NCBI RefSeq assembly: GCF_964275005.1
Contig: NC_092690.1
Span: forward strand, 11,164,010-11,228,009
DNA length: 64,000 bases
Source: Diadema setosum
Lineage: Eukaryota > Echinodermata > Echinoidea > Diadematoida > Diadematidae
Reading direction: 5' to 3'
Part shown: positions 12,656-24,577 of the stretch, one piece after another
Layout of the letters: every line of letters starts with the position of its first letter
How positions within the stretch are numbered: position 1 is the first letter of the stretch
Translations under genes and position numbers: made by a program
The notes under the pieces: model-generated
The model's input: the letters and a program-made list of their open reading frames with translations, nothing else
Told to the model about the DNA's origin: nothing
Database searches by the model: none

Positions 12656-13476
12656 TTATTGCTCTGATCGGGAAAGGGCAAAAAATGCAATCTCATTGTC
12701 AGCGATTAAAGCAGCAAAGCTGTTCTCCGACAGAGCGATACCCCAAGAGTCAAACCCCTTACGACATTGTCGGGTGGGGACCATCGAGCTGGCAATGTGG
12801 CTTCCGTCCTCACCATGATATTTATCCAACATAACCTGCGCGGCTGTCGCCTGACCCACGCTGTGGAATGAGAGGACCCAGAGGTTTCCTTGTCGATCGC
12901 AAGATGCCCGTTCGGTGCGCGCCAAATCCGTTCGCTGACGCAAGCTGCCCTCAGCGTCGAAAGTGCGAACAACGTCGTCTGCTACGATCAGGATATGGCC
13001 AGACGCGGAGACTGTCATTTCCGACACGCCGCTTGGGATGGGGCAGTCGAGGTCAAGCCGAGATGAAGCACGTCCTCCCGATGGTGCGAAGACTACTACG
13101 AGAGCTTGTTCTGGGAAGAGGAGAAAAATATTGTCGTGGCTGTCGACAGCGATGGCGTCTACGAAATCTTCTCCTTCGATGTCGAATGTAACGTTCGTCT
13201 GGAGTGACGACCCGTGTGACTCGTACATGTGCAGCCTGTTTTTCCTGGTGAGAGTCACGAAGCGTCCATCCGACAGCACGCCGACATCCCTGGCGGATAT
13301 GTTGGCCTGGATTTTGAAGCGACCTCCGTCGGCGTCGAACACCTCCATGTGTCCGTTGCGGTAGCCGGTGATGAGACCGCCCTTGGAGTCGGTTGCCATG
13401 GTTTTTAGACCACCTGGTATCTCGATGGTCCTCGTCAAGAAGCATCTCTGTGGACGCTGAATCCGCAAAGACATGG
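12656..13476 (-). CDS. TRIM gene 2, exon 2: NHL-like beta-propeller
   Basis: Close paralogue of 4626-5446: same length (821 nt), same stop context, scattered amino-acid changes only. Acceptor ATTCAG|CC at 13477-13478, phase 1. Strand repeats such as DVGVLSDGRFVTLTRKNRLHMYES support a propeller. Joined to exon 1 it completes a 625-residue TRIM-NHL-like protein. Open frames on the other strand at 12868-13364 are shadows. Confidence 0.75.
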
Positions 13477-14095
13477 CTGAATGCGGAGCCAAGTTGTAGA
13501 TAAAGACAGAGGAAAATTTCACAACTCAAGAGAAACTTCTCTATTCACATTACGAGCACAATATCTACAGTGAGAAAGTATTCCATTCTTATACATATAG
13601 AAATTAAAGGCAAGAAAAAAAAAGGAGTAAAGCCAATGAAATTCAATAAGGTGCATCATTACAAATCAGCATTTTACTCTATTTTGGTGGATTGATTGTC
13701 TGAGGTGAGAATATATCTTGCATGGTATTACTTGGTAGCATGAGGATCTCACGCAATAGGGAGGCTGGCCGGACTCGAATATAAGCGGTAGTCTCCATAA
13801 GGAATTGTGTACAGCTTAAACACTGATCTCTATGTAAAGTACATACACAGCCGAAGAATGTCGACTGGTCAGAAGTTGAACGCTATACCGATGACCATGC
13901 GCTGAAGGGAATATTCAGTTATAGCAGGCCTGCGCTATTCGTGGTCTTTGAATACACTCTGGTGGGCAACGAACGAAGATCGACTAAATCAGGCCAGCAC
14001 CCTGCTCTCCCGACAATACAGGGGCTTGAAAGTGGGTTTTTATTCCAAACAAAATCTAAATATTTATATAAGATGACGAAAATTGAGATTTTCAC
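13477..14095 (-). other. Intron of TRIM gene 2
   Basis: 619 bp, GT-AG, phase 1, donor AAAG|GTGAAA. Its interior ('gaggctggccggactcg', 'gcaggcctgcgct') shows no obvious match to the copy 1 intron, so at least one intron has been replaced internally since duplication. Confidence 0.6.
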
Positions 14096-15152
14096 CTTTT
14101 GTCATGTCATAATTTCTGGCTCCCCTCGCCAGTTTAGATCTTTGGTCCTGTACTTTCCCGATGCGAAGGACCAAGGACGTTGGTACAGGTAGTTTCTCGA
14201 AGCGTAGATTCTTGGTGGTATTGAGAAGCCGTCTTTCCTCCATTCTAGACGGGACCTCCCTTACCAGTCCCTGTTTCATCCGCTCCGAATATTCCTTGAA
14301 TCCAGTCACAAGCTCCTGCGGACTTGCATCCAGCAATTCTTCTGCCGAGTCAACGAGTTTGGTAACCACAGAGATTGCATCTGCTTCCCTTGCCAAATGT
14401 TCGTCAATCAGATTATTGAAAAAGCTCCTTTTCATTTCAATTATTTCCATATTACCTTCTCTCGCTCCACATAACTTGCTGTGCATAGCTCGTTGATGTA
14501 AGTCATAGGCTCTCAGGATTTCAGCCACCACAGCGTCTGCCTTGTCATTCCCGGTTTTCCTCATCGTCTGCAGGTCTGTCAGGTAGGCGGTGTGAAGCTC
14601 CGTCCACTCCGTCGCCGTGCCAAGGAGACGGACGGTCTCATCCGTCCGTCTCCGGCAGACTTGGGCCAGAGCTTTGATTCGACGCGGGTGTCCGCCATGA
14701 TTTGAGAGAGCGCATTCTGGGCAGACGACCAGTTCACACTTTTCACAAAACCGACTGCACTCAATCTGAGGATGTACCTCGCAAAGGCACTTGCCTGCAC
14801 TCACCTTTTCGTAATTTGAAAGCGCTTCCAAGGCTTTGTTGACGAATAGATTCGATTTGAGGACATGTCCAACCAGGGAGGTGGAAGAGATCTTCCATCT
14901 CCCTGGTCCACCACGGACTGAAAGGAGTACAGTTGTCTTTTCGCGGCACAATGGGCAAACTAGATGGTACTTCTTCGTGTAAGACTTCGCGGGCCTCGTA
15001 TATATACGTTCAGTATCGTGTTTTAGTCTATTAATACACTGGCAGCAAAAGGTGTGCATACAGGTCAGGCTTTTTGCATCTTTCATCCGTCCAAGACATA
15101 TCCCACAATCCAAATGCGAGGCGATTGAGTCTTTGAGAGTGACCAAAGACAT
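14096..15152 (-). CDS. TRIM gene 2, exon 1: RING, B-box 2, coiled coil
   Basis: Starts MSLVTLKDSIASHLDCGICLG. The RING keeps C-x2-C, C-x-H-x2-C-x2-C and the final CPLC; the B-box keeps CEVH, FCEKC, CPEC and NHGGH. Between RING and B-box it carries about 14 residues that copy 1 lacks (RGGPGRWKISSTSLVGH region), encoded by a near-palindromic DNA patch at 14873-14906. The exon ends with AAAG|GTGAAA. Predicted role: E3 ligase N-terminal module, with a dimerising coiled coil from about residue 165. Confidence 0.8.
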
Positions 15153-16337
15153 GATTCCGGATTAGAATTCGGGTAACGACGTGGAAAAAAAATCGAATAA
15201 TTATTTCTCATCTAACTCATAATCATCCAACTCCCTACAAGGTTATTGCTATCAATGCGTGTGACAGACAGTTGACAAAACACGGGGAGAGGGGCATATT
15301 ATCCCGGAGTGCCAAGCTCGATGTTCATAGAAGCAATGCGAATGAAGTTATATTGGCCAACTCTCGTTGGTGATCCAGCTATATATAGCTACATGAATGC
15401 AGAGAATGAGAAGTGTGTTTGTAATTATTATCATTTTTCCCAAACCTATTGCAAGCGACTAAAACAATAGGACCTATAGTGGTGAAAAGAAGAAAGTTGG
15501 GTATTCCCATTTCGGCAGCCCGACGTGTGCATAACACAAGACTAAACTATTTATTATCCATACTCTTATTGTGGGATCTGTATTTTTATCTGAATGAAAC
15601 TGATGGGAAATTCTTAATCATTTGAGTTTTAGTTTTATATCTTAAAAAAAAAAATAAAGACCCAAGAGGCCGCCGAGAGGCAAACAATGATACAAATTAC
15701 TCTGGGGTATTTAGTTCCCTTTAAAGCAATATTTATGTTAGTGTATCTACAGGGAGAGAGAAAAAAGTCATTTAAAGTGAATTGATACTGCATGGTTATG
15801 TCATGTAATCTGATAATTATAACAACTTACAAACAAACAAACAAACAAACCCTGAATTGCAAAAAAAAAAAAAAATAATCATCATATTTAGACATTCTTA
15901 CGTAACAGTAGCAGCGGTCACGTCCACAAAAGGAGAGTGAATATTTTGAAATCGTAGGGAAAAGTCATTGGGAACTCACCATTAAGCAACAGACAGGACA
16001 CACGGAAATTCGTGTAAAGAGTTGACAGTCTCGAAATTTTGTTTCTTGCAAGAAAAACATAGTACGGTGAGGGCGTCCTGTCAGATATAGTACGGAAGTT
16101 GCGCAATTCTTCATCCAGCCGCAGCGGATATTGCGCAGTGAATGGTTGAATGTGAAATCTGTGACGATACACCTCTAGTCTGCAAGCACAAACCCATGTC
16201 GGTCGTGAAGGAGTCTGTGCCAATAAAACATCTCTTTCACACAAAACTCAACTGTAACTGTTTCAGACAAACAAAGGTTTCAGACAAATACATCCCCTGT
16301 GTGTTGCGCAATGAGTATATTTTGCGTTGTGTATTTC

Positions 16338-16887
16338 AAAAGGAACGCAAACCCAAAGAGCAATGTGGATTGAGTGAAAGCAGCAACATTGGTAGAACAT
16401 ATCAGTGAAAGTTTGAGGAAAATCGGGCAATCGATGCCAAAGTTATGGATTTTTAAAGTTTTGGTGCTGGAACTGCTGGGTAAGGAGACTACTACAGGTG
16501 ATGACTACAATAATCATAAAGAAAATAAAAAATTGAATTCAATAAACATTCATTTTCATGAAAATTACACACTCCATCAACTTCATACTGACGTTATGTT
16601 AGGGGTAGCACTAATTCACCCTGCTTTCTGAAAGCGGTTAGTCAAGTATTCTTTCATTTTGCTAGAAAAGTGAATTTTTGTGAAATTCCTTTTATATTTT
16701 CTTTTGTTGTCCACTCATACGTCATAACCTCTAGTAGTCTCCTCATCCAGTGGTTCCAACACCAAGACTTTAAAAATTCATAACTTTTGCATTGATTGTC
16801 CGATTTTCCTCAAACTTTCACTAATGTGTTCTATTCATGTTAATGCTTTTACTCAATCCACATTGCTTTTGGGGTTTGCGTTCCATT
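16338..16887. mobile_element. Foldback element with long inverted arms
   Basis: The left side contains 'ggaacgcaaaccc', 'caatgtggattgagt', 'gtgaaagtttgaggaaaatc', 'aaagttatggatttttaaag', 'gagactactacaggt'. The right side has the reverse complements in mirrored order ('acctctagtagtctc', 'ctttaaaaattcataactt', 'gattttcctcaaactttcac', 'actcaatccacattg', 'gggtttgcgttcc'). Arms are roughly 170-190 bp each. Unit 2 of the tandem array is uninterrupted at this place ('gtgtattttaagttttaaac', 17944), giving an empty site. Confidence 0.8.
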
Positions 16888-18009
16888 TAACAGTTTTAAA
16901 CATTGTGGACGAGGACAACAGAAAAAGGGCATGCTTAGAAGTTATACTCTCCTGAATTAGAGGTTATACTCTCCTGAATTTCAACTCTAACACACAGGAA
17001 AAGCGCTAGGATACAAACATATGACTTATGAATACTTTCATTTACAACACACTCACAAACACACACACACACACACATACGCGTCTATGGTGGAAACCGA
17101 GGACCTATTTTACCCGTTAGAATTTTACCACATAACCGAGGACCTGTGTGTCAGTAGGACTCTTGTCAACCGAAGACTCATTCGTATATTACCATCCAAC
17201 CAAGGACTAATTACGATAATGCTAATCGAAGACCTACAAACATGTACCCCTACATGCAAAAGCATGCAAAAGCAGACCGTTTGGAATGGTCTGCGAACCG
17301 AGGATGTCCTCGGTTCTCTGTGTGTCCTCAGTTTAAATGTTAAGTTTGTACTTGTGTCCTCGCTTAACACCATGGGTAAGCGATTACACACACAATCTCA
17401 CAAACACACAAACACATACACAATCTGTATAACAGAACTTTAATCTGATTCAGAAAACTTTAGAAATCACGTTTTCTTACGTAACAGTGGCACTGGTCAT
17501 GCCCCAAAATGAGGGCGAATACATTGGAATGGTAAAGGAAAGCCATTGGAATTCACAATAAAGCGATAGGCAGGTCATGGCGATATATAGGGATCGACGT
17601 AATACTGAGGAGATAGTTAGACCATAATAAAGTGGAGAGATGTTTTTTCTTGCTGTTGTTGTCTTGCTGTGCGAGCATGGCACGGTGAGGGCGCCCTGTC
17701 ACATACATTGCAGAAATTGAGCAATTCTTTATTCAGCTGCAGCGGATATTGTGCATTCAAATAATGGTTGAATATGAAATCTGTGACGATACACCCCTAG
17801 TTTGCAAGCACAAACCCATGTCGGTCGTGAAGGAGTCAGGCTGTGCCAATAAATCATATCTCTTTCACAATCCTCCACTGTAACTGTTTCAGACAAACTA
17901 ATACACCCCCTGTGTGTGTTGCGCAATGTGTATATTTTGCGTTGTGTATTTTAAGTTTTAAACATTGTGGACGGGGACAACAGAAACCATGGCATGCTTA
18001 GAAGTTATT

Positions 18010-18346
18010 GGCTCGAATTCACGAAGGTGGTACAAATGAAACCATGGTTTTAAACCATGGAAAAAAAAAAAAACAATGGAGCGCCAAGTGTAGCATGGAT
18101 TATTTCGTTACGAAATTAGTCATTTCGTCAATGAAATGACTATTTTGTCATGAAATGACAACATTTTGTAACTTAATGAACATTTCGTCCATGACATGAT
18201 AATTTCTTTAACGAAACGGTCATTTTGTCGACGAAATGACCAATTTCGTAACGAAATATAGTGTGCGACAATTGGCGCTCCATGGTTTTTGTCCATGGTT
18301 TATACCATGGTTTCATTTGTACCATGCACCTTCGTGAATTCGGGTC
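18010..18346. mobile_element. MITE with ATTTCGT/ACGAAAT internal monomers, copy 1
   Basis: Termini 'ggctcgaattcacgaagg' and its inverted partner ('ccttcgtgaattcgggtc'), flanked by ATT on both sides (18007-18009, 18347-18349). The inverted arms also hold 'aaaccatgg' words and 'ggagcgccaagtgt'. The centre is a run of about ten degenerate monomers such as 'atttcgtcaatgaaatgac' and 'atttcgtaacgaaat', each a small palindrome. Homologous to 34804-35095. Confidence 0.85.
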
Positions 18347-18533
18347 ATTATTGAGGTTATATTTTCCCGAATTTCAACTCTAACAAGCAGGAAAAGCACT
18401 AGGATACAAACATTACAACTTATGATACTCTCATATACAACACACTCACAAAAACACAAACGCACACACACACACACACACACCATCTCACAAACACGCA
18501 AACACACACACAATCTGTATGACAGAAGTTTAA

Positions 18534-18892
18534 AGGCATAGTTTACCATTTGCAGATGAAATAGAAACCCAGCATTAGTGCTTTAAACTAGTTCTAAAAT
18601 GCGAGTTAGGGATAGAAACAACGACTGTAAAAAAACTGAATCCGTATAATCGATGTTAAGTATTGTTAAATACACAAAATGTGAACAATAGTTATAATAA
18701 GAATACTTCCAAATTAAACCGTCTACAGTTACGGTTTATTGAGAAAAATACTGATATCTCCTTATATGTTAGGCTTTATTGCACAACTTTTATATGGTAG
18801 GTCGTTTTGTGATACAACAGACCTACACATGTGCATCAAATGTGATATCTTGAACATTTTTAAAATCACTGCTCCCAAAGGTAAACTGGACC
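18534..18892. mobile_element. MITE with TTTAA target duplication
   Basis: Termini 'aggcatagtttaccatttg' and, inverted, 'caaaggtaaactggacc'; TTTAA at 18529-18533 and 18893-18897. The neighbouring unit 1 has one TTTAA uninterrupted in 'gaactttaatctgattcag' (17436), so this is a documented insertion. No ORF. Confidence 0.8.
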
Positions 18893-19599
18893 TTTAATCT
18901 GATTCAGAAAACTTTAGAAACCACGTTTTCTTACGTAACAGTGACACAGGTCATGCCCACATTCAAGAAGTGAGCGTGAATGCATTGGAATATGGTAAAG
19001 AAAGCCATTGGAATTCACAATAAAGTGATACTGAAAGGCAGGTCATGGCGATTTGTGTATGGGCATCGACGTAATACTGAGGAGGTACATAGCTCGCCTA
19101 TAGTTCCTCCCTTTTAATGGAGAGATTTTTGTTGTTGTTGTGTTGTTGTTGTTGTTTTTTGTTGTTTTTGTCGTCTTGCAGGGCGAGCACGGCACAGTGA
19201 GGGCGCCCTGTCACATACATTGTAGAAACTGCGTAATTCTTTATTCAGCTGCAGCGGATATTGCGCATTAAATGTTTGAATGTGAAATCTGTGACGATAC
19301 ACCCCTAGTTTCCAAGCACATTGTGCCAAAAGCAATGCTTTCGTAATCCTCCGCTGTACCAACTGTTCCCGACAAACTAATACATCCCCCGGGTCGTGCA
19401 TTGTATGAAAAATCCACCCAAAATAGATTTAAGCTTAATAAGAAAGACTTTAAAAAATCCTTACACAACGTTCCCAAATGAAAAAAAAAAAAAAATCGGA
19501 TAAGAAATAAGGAAGACATGACATTTTGCAACTTTACATTTCTTCGGAAAACATTTCTTGATCAGTTCTTATGAATATATACAAATGAGTGAGTTGGTG

Positions 19600-19685
19600 A
19601 TGTTGGTGCAGGGCCCCCTAGGATAACAGTGTTTAAACCACTGATGGGGCTACCCTGGGTAAAGAAAACTGAATAAATAAATAAA
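19600..19685 (+). mobile_element. Retroelement 3' end with (AAAT)n tail
   Basis: 'ggggctaccctgggtaaag' followed by 'gaataaataaataaatg'. A short conserved-looking segment ending in an AAAT repeat resembles 3' ends of LINE/SINE copies. No RT fragment is visible upstream. Confidence 0.4.
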
Positions 19686-20260
19686 TGTCATGCTCTTACA
19701 GTTTTTGCGTGTGTTATATATAGAATTCGGAAATATCGTCATTTTTTGATAGCTAATTCAGGTAATTTGCTAAAGCGACATGTATTTGAGTTTACGTTTG
19801 TTCTTTCTTTTTTTATAGTGGGTAGTTGTAAGGCAAGTTTTATTTTCATACAGCTGAAATATGACATTATTTTTGTCGTTTCTCTACATGACATGAATAA
19901 AAAAATCAGGGGGCATGACACTATCAACTTGCTGATTTGAATATTCATAACAACTGGTCAAAAAGCGTTTTCAGGAATATTTTGAAATTTCAAAATGTCC
20001 TAACTTACTTATTTCTCATCTGATTTCGATCATTATTTAACTGTTCTGCAGAGATTTGTTTTCTCTTTCCTATAAAATTGATAAATTTTTGAAATGGATT
20101 TTTTCTTCAACAGTTGTTACATTGTGGACGGGGACATCAGAAGGAAGGCATGCTCATCGAGGTTATGCTCTCCAAATTAACACTCTAACAGACAGGAAGA
20201 AATCATTACTAGGATACACATGACTTATGAATACTCTCACATCATAACACACACACACAC

Positions 20261-21080
20261 AACACACAGACACACACAAATTGTTTGCATTCCTTAAATG
20301 TGGGATTAAAAAAAAAACTTACTTATCCCATCCATTTGATACAACAGACTTCAGTCTAAATACATAAAATTAAGTACAGCACACACAAAAACACAAAACA
20401 ACAAACAATTTAAACAAACAAACGCACACAGTATACAAACACGAATATATATTCATTCATACACTCATTCATTCATATTTGCATAATATTTTTCATGTAT
20501 ACAACTTAACGTCAGAAAGACATGTCAGGTTGATACATCGAAAATTCACTCATATTGTGCATAATGCTACAGGCTTAGCCTATATTTGCACTTTGATGAA
20601 TTCATTTTATTTCTCCATTTCTTTTCCATACATGAATGTAACACAGAGTCAGATGAACAAAGGATGTTTCATGAAATTTCGGACACACGAATTGAAAAGT
20701 GCTGAAAATTTCGTGTCTCACAATTTTTTTCACCACGAAATTACAATCGGACACGATAACATCTGCATATTACATAATACAACGATGCCACCACCTTGCA
20801 AGATACCCACTGACCCATATTTACCATAAATTTACTTTCACAAATTAAGGAGAAGTACATTTTTACTTTTGCATCAAATCCTTACACTGTTGACATAACC
20901 AAGTAAGTATCTCCTTGCTAATTTACATTTGGTTGTCACCAAAACTGTTTCCCCCCAAATCTGAATCGCCGTGATTATCATCACTTGTCTTACTTGATTT
21001 TTTTTTTAACTTTTACCATAGCTTACAGTTTTCTTTGTTTAATTCATCAAAAGAAAGAAGAATGCGATATGAGGTCATCT
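20261..21080. other. Non-coding, CA-rich and AT-rich
   Basis: Nothing recognised beyond low-complexity CA stretches (20230-20440). A 116-codon open frame at 20479-20829 has no domain signature. Confidence 0.5.
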
Positions 21081-21089
21081 CACGTGAAC

Positions 21090-21410
21090 AAAATCCACGA
21101 GTCATAGAGCCCACGAGTTAGACGTTAAAAAAGGGGGTCATGGAGTAATATATACAGCCCATGAGCTCGACATAAAAAATAAAACAAGGTCATCAGTCAT
21201 ACGTAGCCCACAAGGTATACAGTCCATGTGTTCAACACTAAGCAAATAAAGCCCATTAATTCGACACTAGGTAAAAACAGCCATCGATTTCGACATTACA
21301 ACACGGAGCGTCGGTCTATATGGGCCTTGTTTGTGTGGTGTCGAACTTATGGATTGTATATGACTCATGGGCTGTATGATATGTGGGTGTCGAACTCGTG
21401 ACGTGCAACT
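21090..21410. repeat. Element with GAGTTCGACA-type monomers and inverted halves
   Basis: Recurrent words 'cccacgagttagac', 'cccatgagctcgaca', 'cccattaattcgacac' (21110-21270) face inverted equivalents 'gtgtcgaacttatgg', 'ctcatgggctgta', 'gtgtcgaactcgtg' (21336-21402). The whole is a degenerate foldback built from a 30-40 bp monomer. Termini are not defined. Confidence 0.55.
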
Positions 21411-23675
21411 TATGTCGTACTGAACGCTTTGGTGCCAGACAACTTAATTGCACCTTGGCACTGATTATATGGGGAGAGAAAATTAATTCGTTGCCCACCA
21501 AGGTACATTCGGGAAAAAAGACTATCGCCGAGCTGCTAGAATATGTGCATCGAAGCATGTGCTCGTTGGTAACTGGTTGGCTCTAGTCAAGATTCTTATG
21601 AAAGTCGCATGTGCAGTTTAATATGTACAGATCAGTGATATAACTGTACATAATTAAAGCCTACTATGTACTAGGGATTCCCAAATACATCCGAATCTGG
21701 AGAGCCTTCCCTTTTCGCGCCATCGATCACGTTACCAGGTCCATAATTCATAAGACTGAGGTTGGGTATATACTTTTATTTCTGTAATCGAAAGCTTAAG
21801 TTATTATTGCTTAGAGGGAACCTGTACAGTACTGGCTGAGGCACTGCCACAGCGTTTCTTGGTTAAACTGAGAGAAAGAACACGAAAAAAACAAACAAAC
21901 AAACTAATTGTCTTTTGAAGTTGATAATCGTTTCGAAAATAGTGTCATCAACACATGGAAGGACTGTTTCCAAACAGGGTTATTTCAGGAATAGCTACAA
22001 TTGACAACATTTTTTTTTTTTTTTTTACTCCCAGACAGAAATAAACTTCACTAAGGCTCGACACAATAAACCCATAGCGTAGCATAAGTCATCCTTCCGA
22101 TGCACATTGTAGTTGCAGATTCTCTAACCGAACCGGAAAGCCATGCACGGAAAGTAAGTATAGGACAGACCCACTTAACCCACCATACGAGTTATATATA
22201 CATTGCATGAACATAACATGTTTGCAACTGATTGACAAATTGCGCTACATCGATGTATAGGGCCTGATGTAGGGCGATTTGTCAGTCAATCTGTTGCAAT
22301 TAAAACATCTCGACGGAAGAATTTCACGAATTTCATAATATGGTTGTGTTAAAGACATACTAAAATCTGCTATAGGAAGTTTAATCAATGGACTAGTGAT
22401 ATTGTGAAGACGGATTTCTAGACAACTGAACTTTTCATCAGTTCTTATCAAAAGACAATCTGACAGAAACACACACAAGCAAAAGAGGAAAGCTGTGTTA
22501 ATATAAGTGGGTCGTATCGACTACAAGTATCATAGGTTGAAAGGAAACTGTTCCTTATGAAAAAAAAAATTGTTATTAGAATATGTGAATAACTTACTTT
22601 AAAGTTCAATTCATCTTCACATTCATCATAAAAATGGCACAGAAACAATTTCAGTTATACAATACAAAACTGATAAAACATGAATTAGTTAAAACTTTGC
22701 CTGTACAACAGTCTGCCTTGATATAAAGCACAAAGGTATGTATGTATACAGTCATTTGACAGTATAGTGATGGGCTATGTTCAAATTACAAGAAATAATT
22801 ATGATGAGATCTAGGCTAAAAGCAGGCCTAATTGTTCGGTCGGATATAGGGGAATAGCTTTATTACTGACTAGGCAAAGATTTCGTGCGGAATCACCGTG
22901 ATAGGTACATTTTATGGTATGTACGGTAAATTGTATTGTATACCATTAATATACGATTACACTAACGCGGTAATTCGCTGGCAGAAAATTCTTAACGAAA
23001 GTCACGTGGTAAACCACATATCGGTAAAGATTATATTCCTTACAAAATACATGAAGTGACGGCCACATTGAAAGAGTTGTTTTGGCATTAAGGGATTTAT
23101 AATAGAAACCAACTATTGCATGGAGCTGTCCAAAATGTACCGTACTGAAGAAAGGAAAGAGTGGCGGCGAAATATAAGCGGAACACTATAATAGCAATAC
23201 AATCATGACAATGCCATGGTTTTTTAACAGAAATAAAATAAAGAAGCAACATTTCATGAACTTGAAAGTGATATGCAAGATGTAGGAAATTGAATAAAGC
23301 ATAAAAAAAATACAAATACGAAGTGTAAAGAGAACACCCTAAACGTTTATACAACTGTGTGAACACATTTTCTTCTGATTCTCTCTCTCTGTCTCATGTT
23401 ATCATAATATCATACTTCATATATCATATATCATATACATGTATCGACATCATACATCATATATCATTTTATGCTTATTTTATGTACCCATAGTAAGCAC
23501 ATTCCACGTGTTAGAGATAGACCCTATATGAAGTCATTGGAGGACCTAACGTATGCATGCTTGTCAATTGCGCTGGACCTCTATATTATACATCTGCAAC
23601 TGAAATGACTGTGTGAATATCCCTATGTTTCATGTTCCCTATTCATTTCGTCAGAAAGTTTCATCAAAAACTGAA
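21411..23675. other. Non-coding stretch 3' of TRIM gene 3
   Basis: No supported gene. It contains a poly-T run (about 22010-22026) and an ATATCAT-type low-complexity patch (23401-23470). The last 75 bases are homologous to the 3' flank of TRIM gene 4 (57385-57453) and probably belong to the 3' UTR of gene 3. Confidence 0.5.
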
Positions 23676-24469
23676 TTAGGTTTGGCAGAAGAACGCAATC
23701 TTTTTCTTTGAAATCAAAGCAGCAAAAGTGGTTTCTGACGTGCAGACACCGCGGAGTTCGAATCCACTTCCACACCGCGCAATTGGGTAGAAAGTGCTGG
23801 CGAGACAAAAACCGGTCTTCGTGTCATATTTCTTCAACAACAATCGCAGTGCATCCGAATCCACCCGCTCCTGAGATAGGACCCAGCGATTTCCGGACAC
23901 ATCATAAGAGTAGCTGTTGGCATCTCCAGGGACAAGTGCGGTACCCTCCCACTTACCGCTTTCTGGCGCAAACCGGAACACGACATCTACAGTCACGATT
24001 GTTATCTTGTCGTCTGACGAAACGGACATTTCTAAAATGTCCCTGGGAATAGTACAGCCTTGAATGTTTTGTCGACAGAGGGAACGGCTCGTTACATTGT
24101 AATACAAGATTACGTTTTGTTTCGGGACTAGGAGAAGAATGTTTTCGTGGGAGTCCGCAGCGATGGCGCTGATGAAATCTTCCTCTTGGAGATCAAGAAC
24201 GACTTCATGATCCAATGTTGTGTCTCTTTTCCCATATACACGTACCGTGTTTTGACCAGTCAATGTAGCGAGGCGACCGTCCCCCAAGACTGCAACATCT
24301 CTTGCTGGGATTCGTTCGGGAACTCTGTTTCTGTCACCATTTGGATGGAGAAACTCCATCCTGTTGTCACGGTAACCAATGATGAGACAACCACTGGGAT
24401 GGGCTGCCATAAACTTTACTTGACCAGAAGTCGCATATTTGTCTGTCACTGTGAAGTTTGTCCCGTGAG
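23676..24469 (-). CDS. TRIM gene 3, exon 2: NHL-like beta-propeller
   Basis: Encodes about 264 residues with propeller-like repeats (GCLIIGYRDNRMEFLHPNGD, DVAVLGDGRLATLTGQNTVRVYGK). The acceptor is textbook: on the reverse strand a T-rich tract runs into TTTTTCAG|CTCACGGG, phase 1. The frame upstream of the acceptor happens to be open and begins MPYKNSYRYASMILSVFLTF, which looks like a signal peptide but is intron sequence. Homologous throughout to 57454-58241. Whether it can be spliced in frame to its own exon 1 is doubtful (see that entry). Confidence 0.7.
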
Positions 24470-24577
24470 CTGAAAAAGTCAGAAAAACAGATAAAATCAT
24501 GGACGCATAACGATAACTATTCTTATATGGCATAACAACGATTCGTGAGCTGTATCCCAGCTAACGCAAGGACGTTT

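Larger units (their letters stand above)
9145..15152. repeat. Segmental duplication, unit B (contains TRIM gene 2)
   Basis: Collinear partner of 1634-7483. Differences from unit A include a (TG)n tract at 9769, an internal tandem duplication (10020-10535 and 10545-11090), the 117-bp MITE at 10128, a SINE-like insertion at 10771 and a short patch at 11570-11607 that matches sequence just upstream of TRIM gene 1. Confidence 0.85.
15895..20260. repeat. Three tandem copies of a non-coding 1.1-1.5 kb unit
   Basis: Units begin near 15895, 17470 and 18920 with 'ttcttacgtaacagt'. Each then has 'gcagcggatatt' (16120, 17740, 19252), 'gtgacgatacacc' (16160, 17783, 19291), 'acattgtggacg' (16902, 17962, 20120), 'aactctaacanacagga' and a CA-rich stretch. 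Unit 2 and unit 1 also share 'aatctgattcag' at the joins (17443, 18896). There is no credible ORF. Insertions inside individual units are annotated separately. Confidence 0.8.

Noticed and set aside
12706..13529. Long ORFs on both strands across TRIM gene 2 exon 2 (107, 133 and 158 codons)
   Set aside because: Shadows of the GC-richer propeller exon; none is conserved as an ORF in gene 1.
24470..24533. Signal peptide (MPYKNSYRYASMILSVFLTFSAHG) making gene 3 exon 2 a secreted beta-propeller
   Set aside because: The hydrophobic stretch is the pyrimidine-rich end of the intron read as codons; a strong TTTTTCAG acceptor follows, and the sister gene at 58242-58272 has a different leader at the same place.
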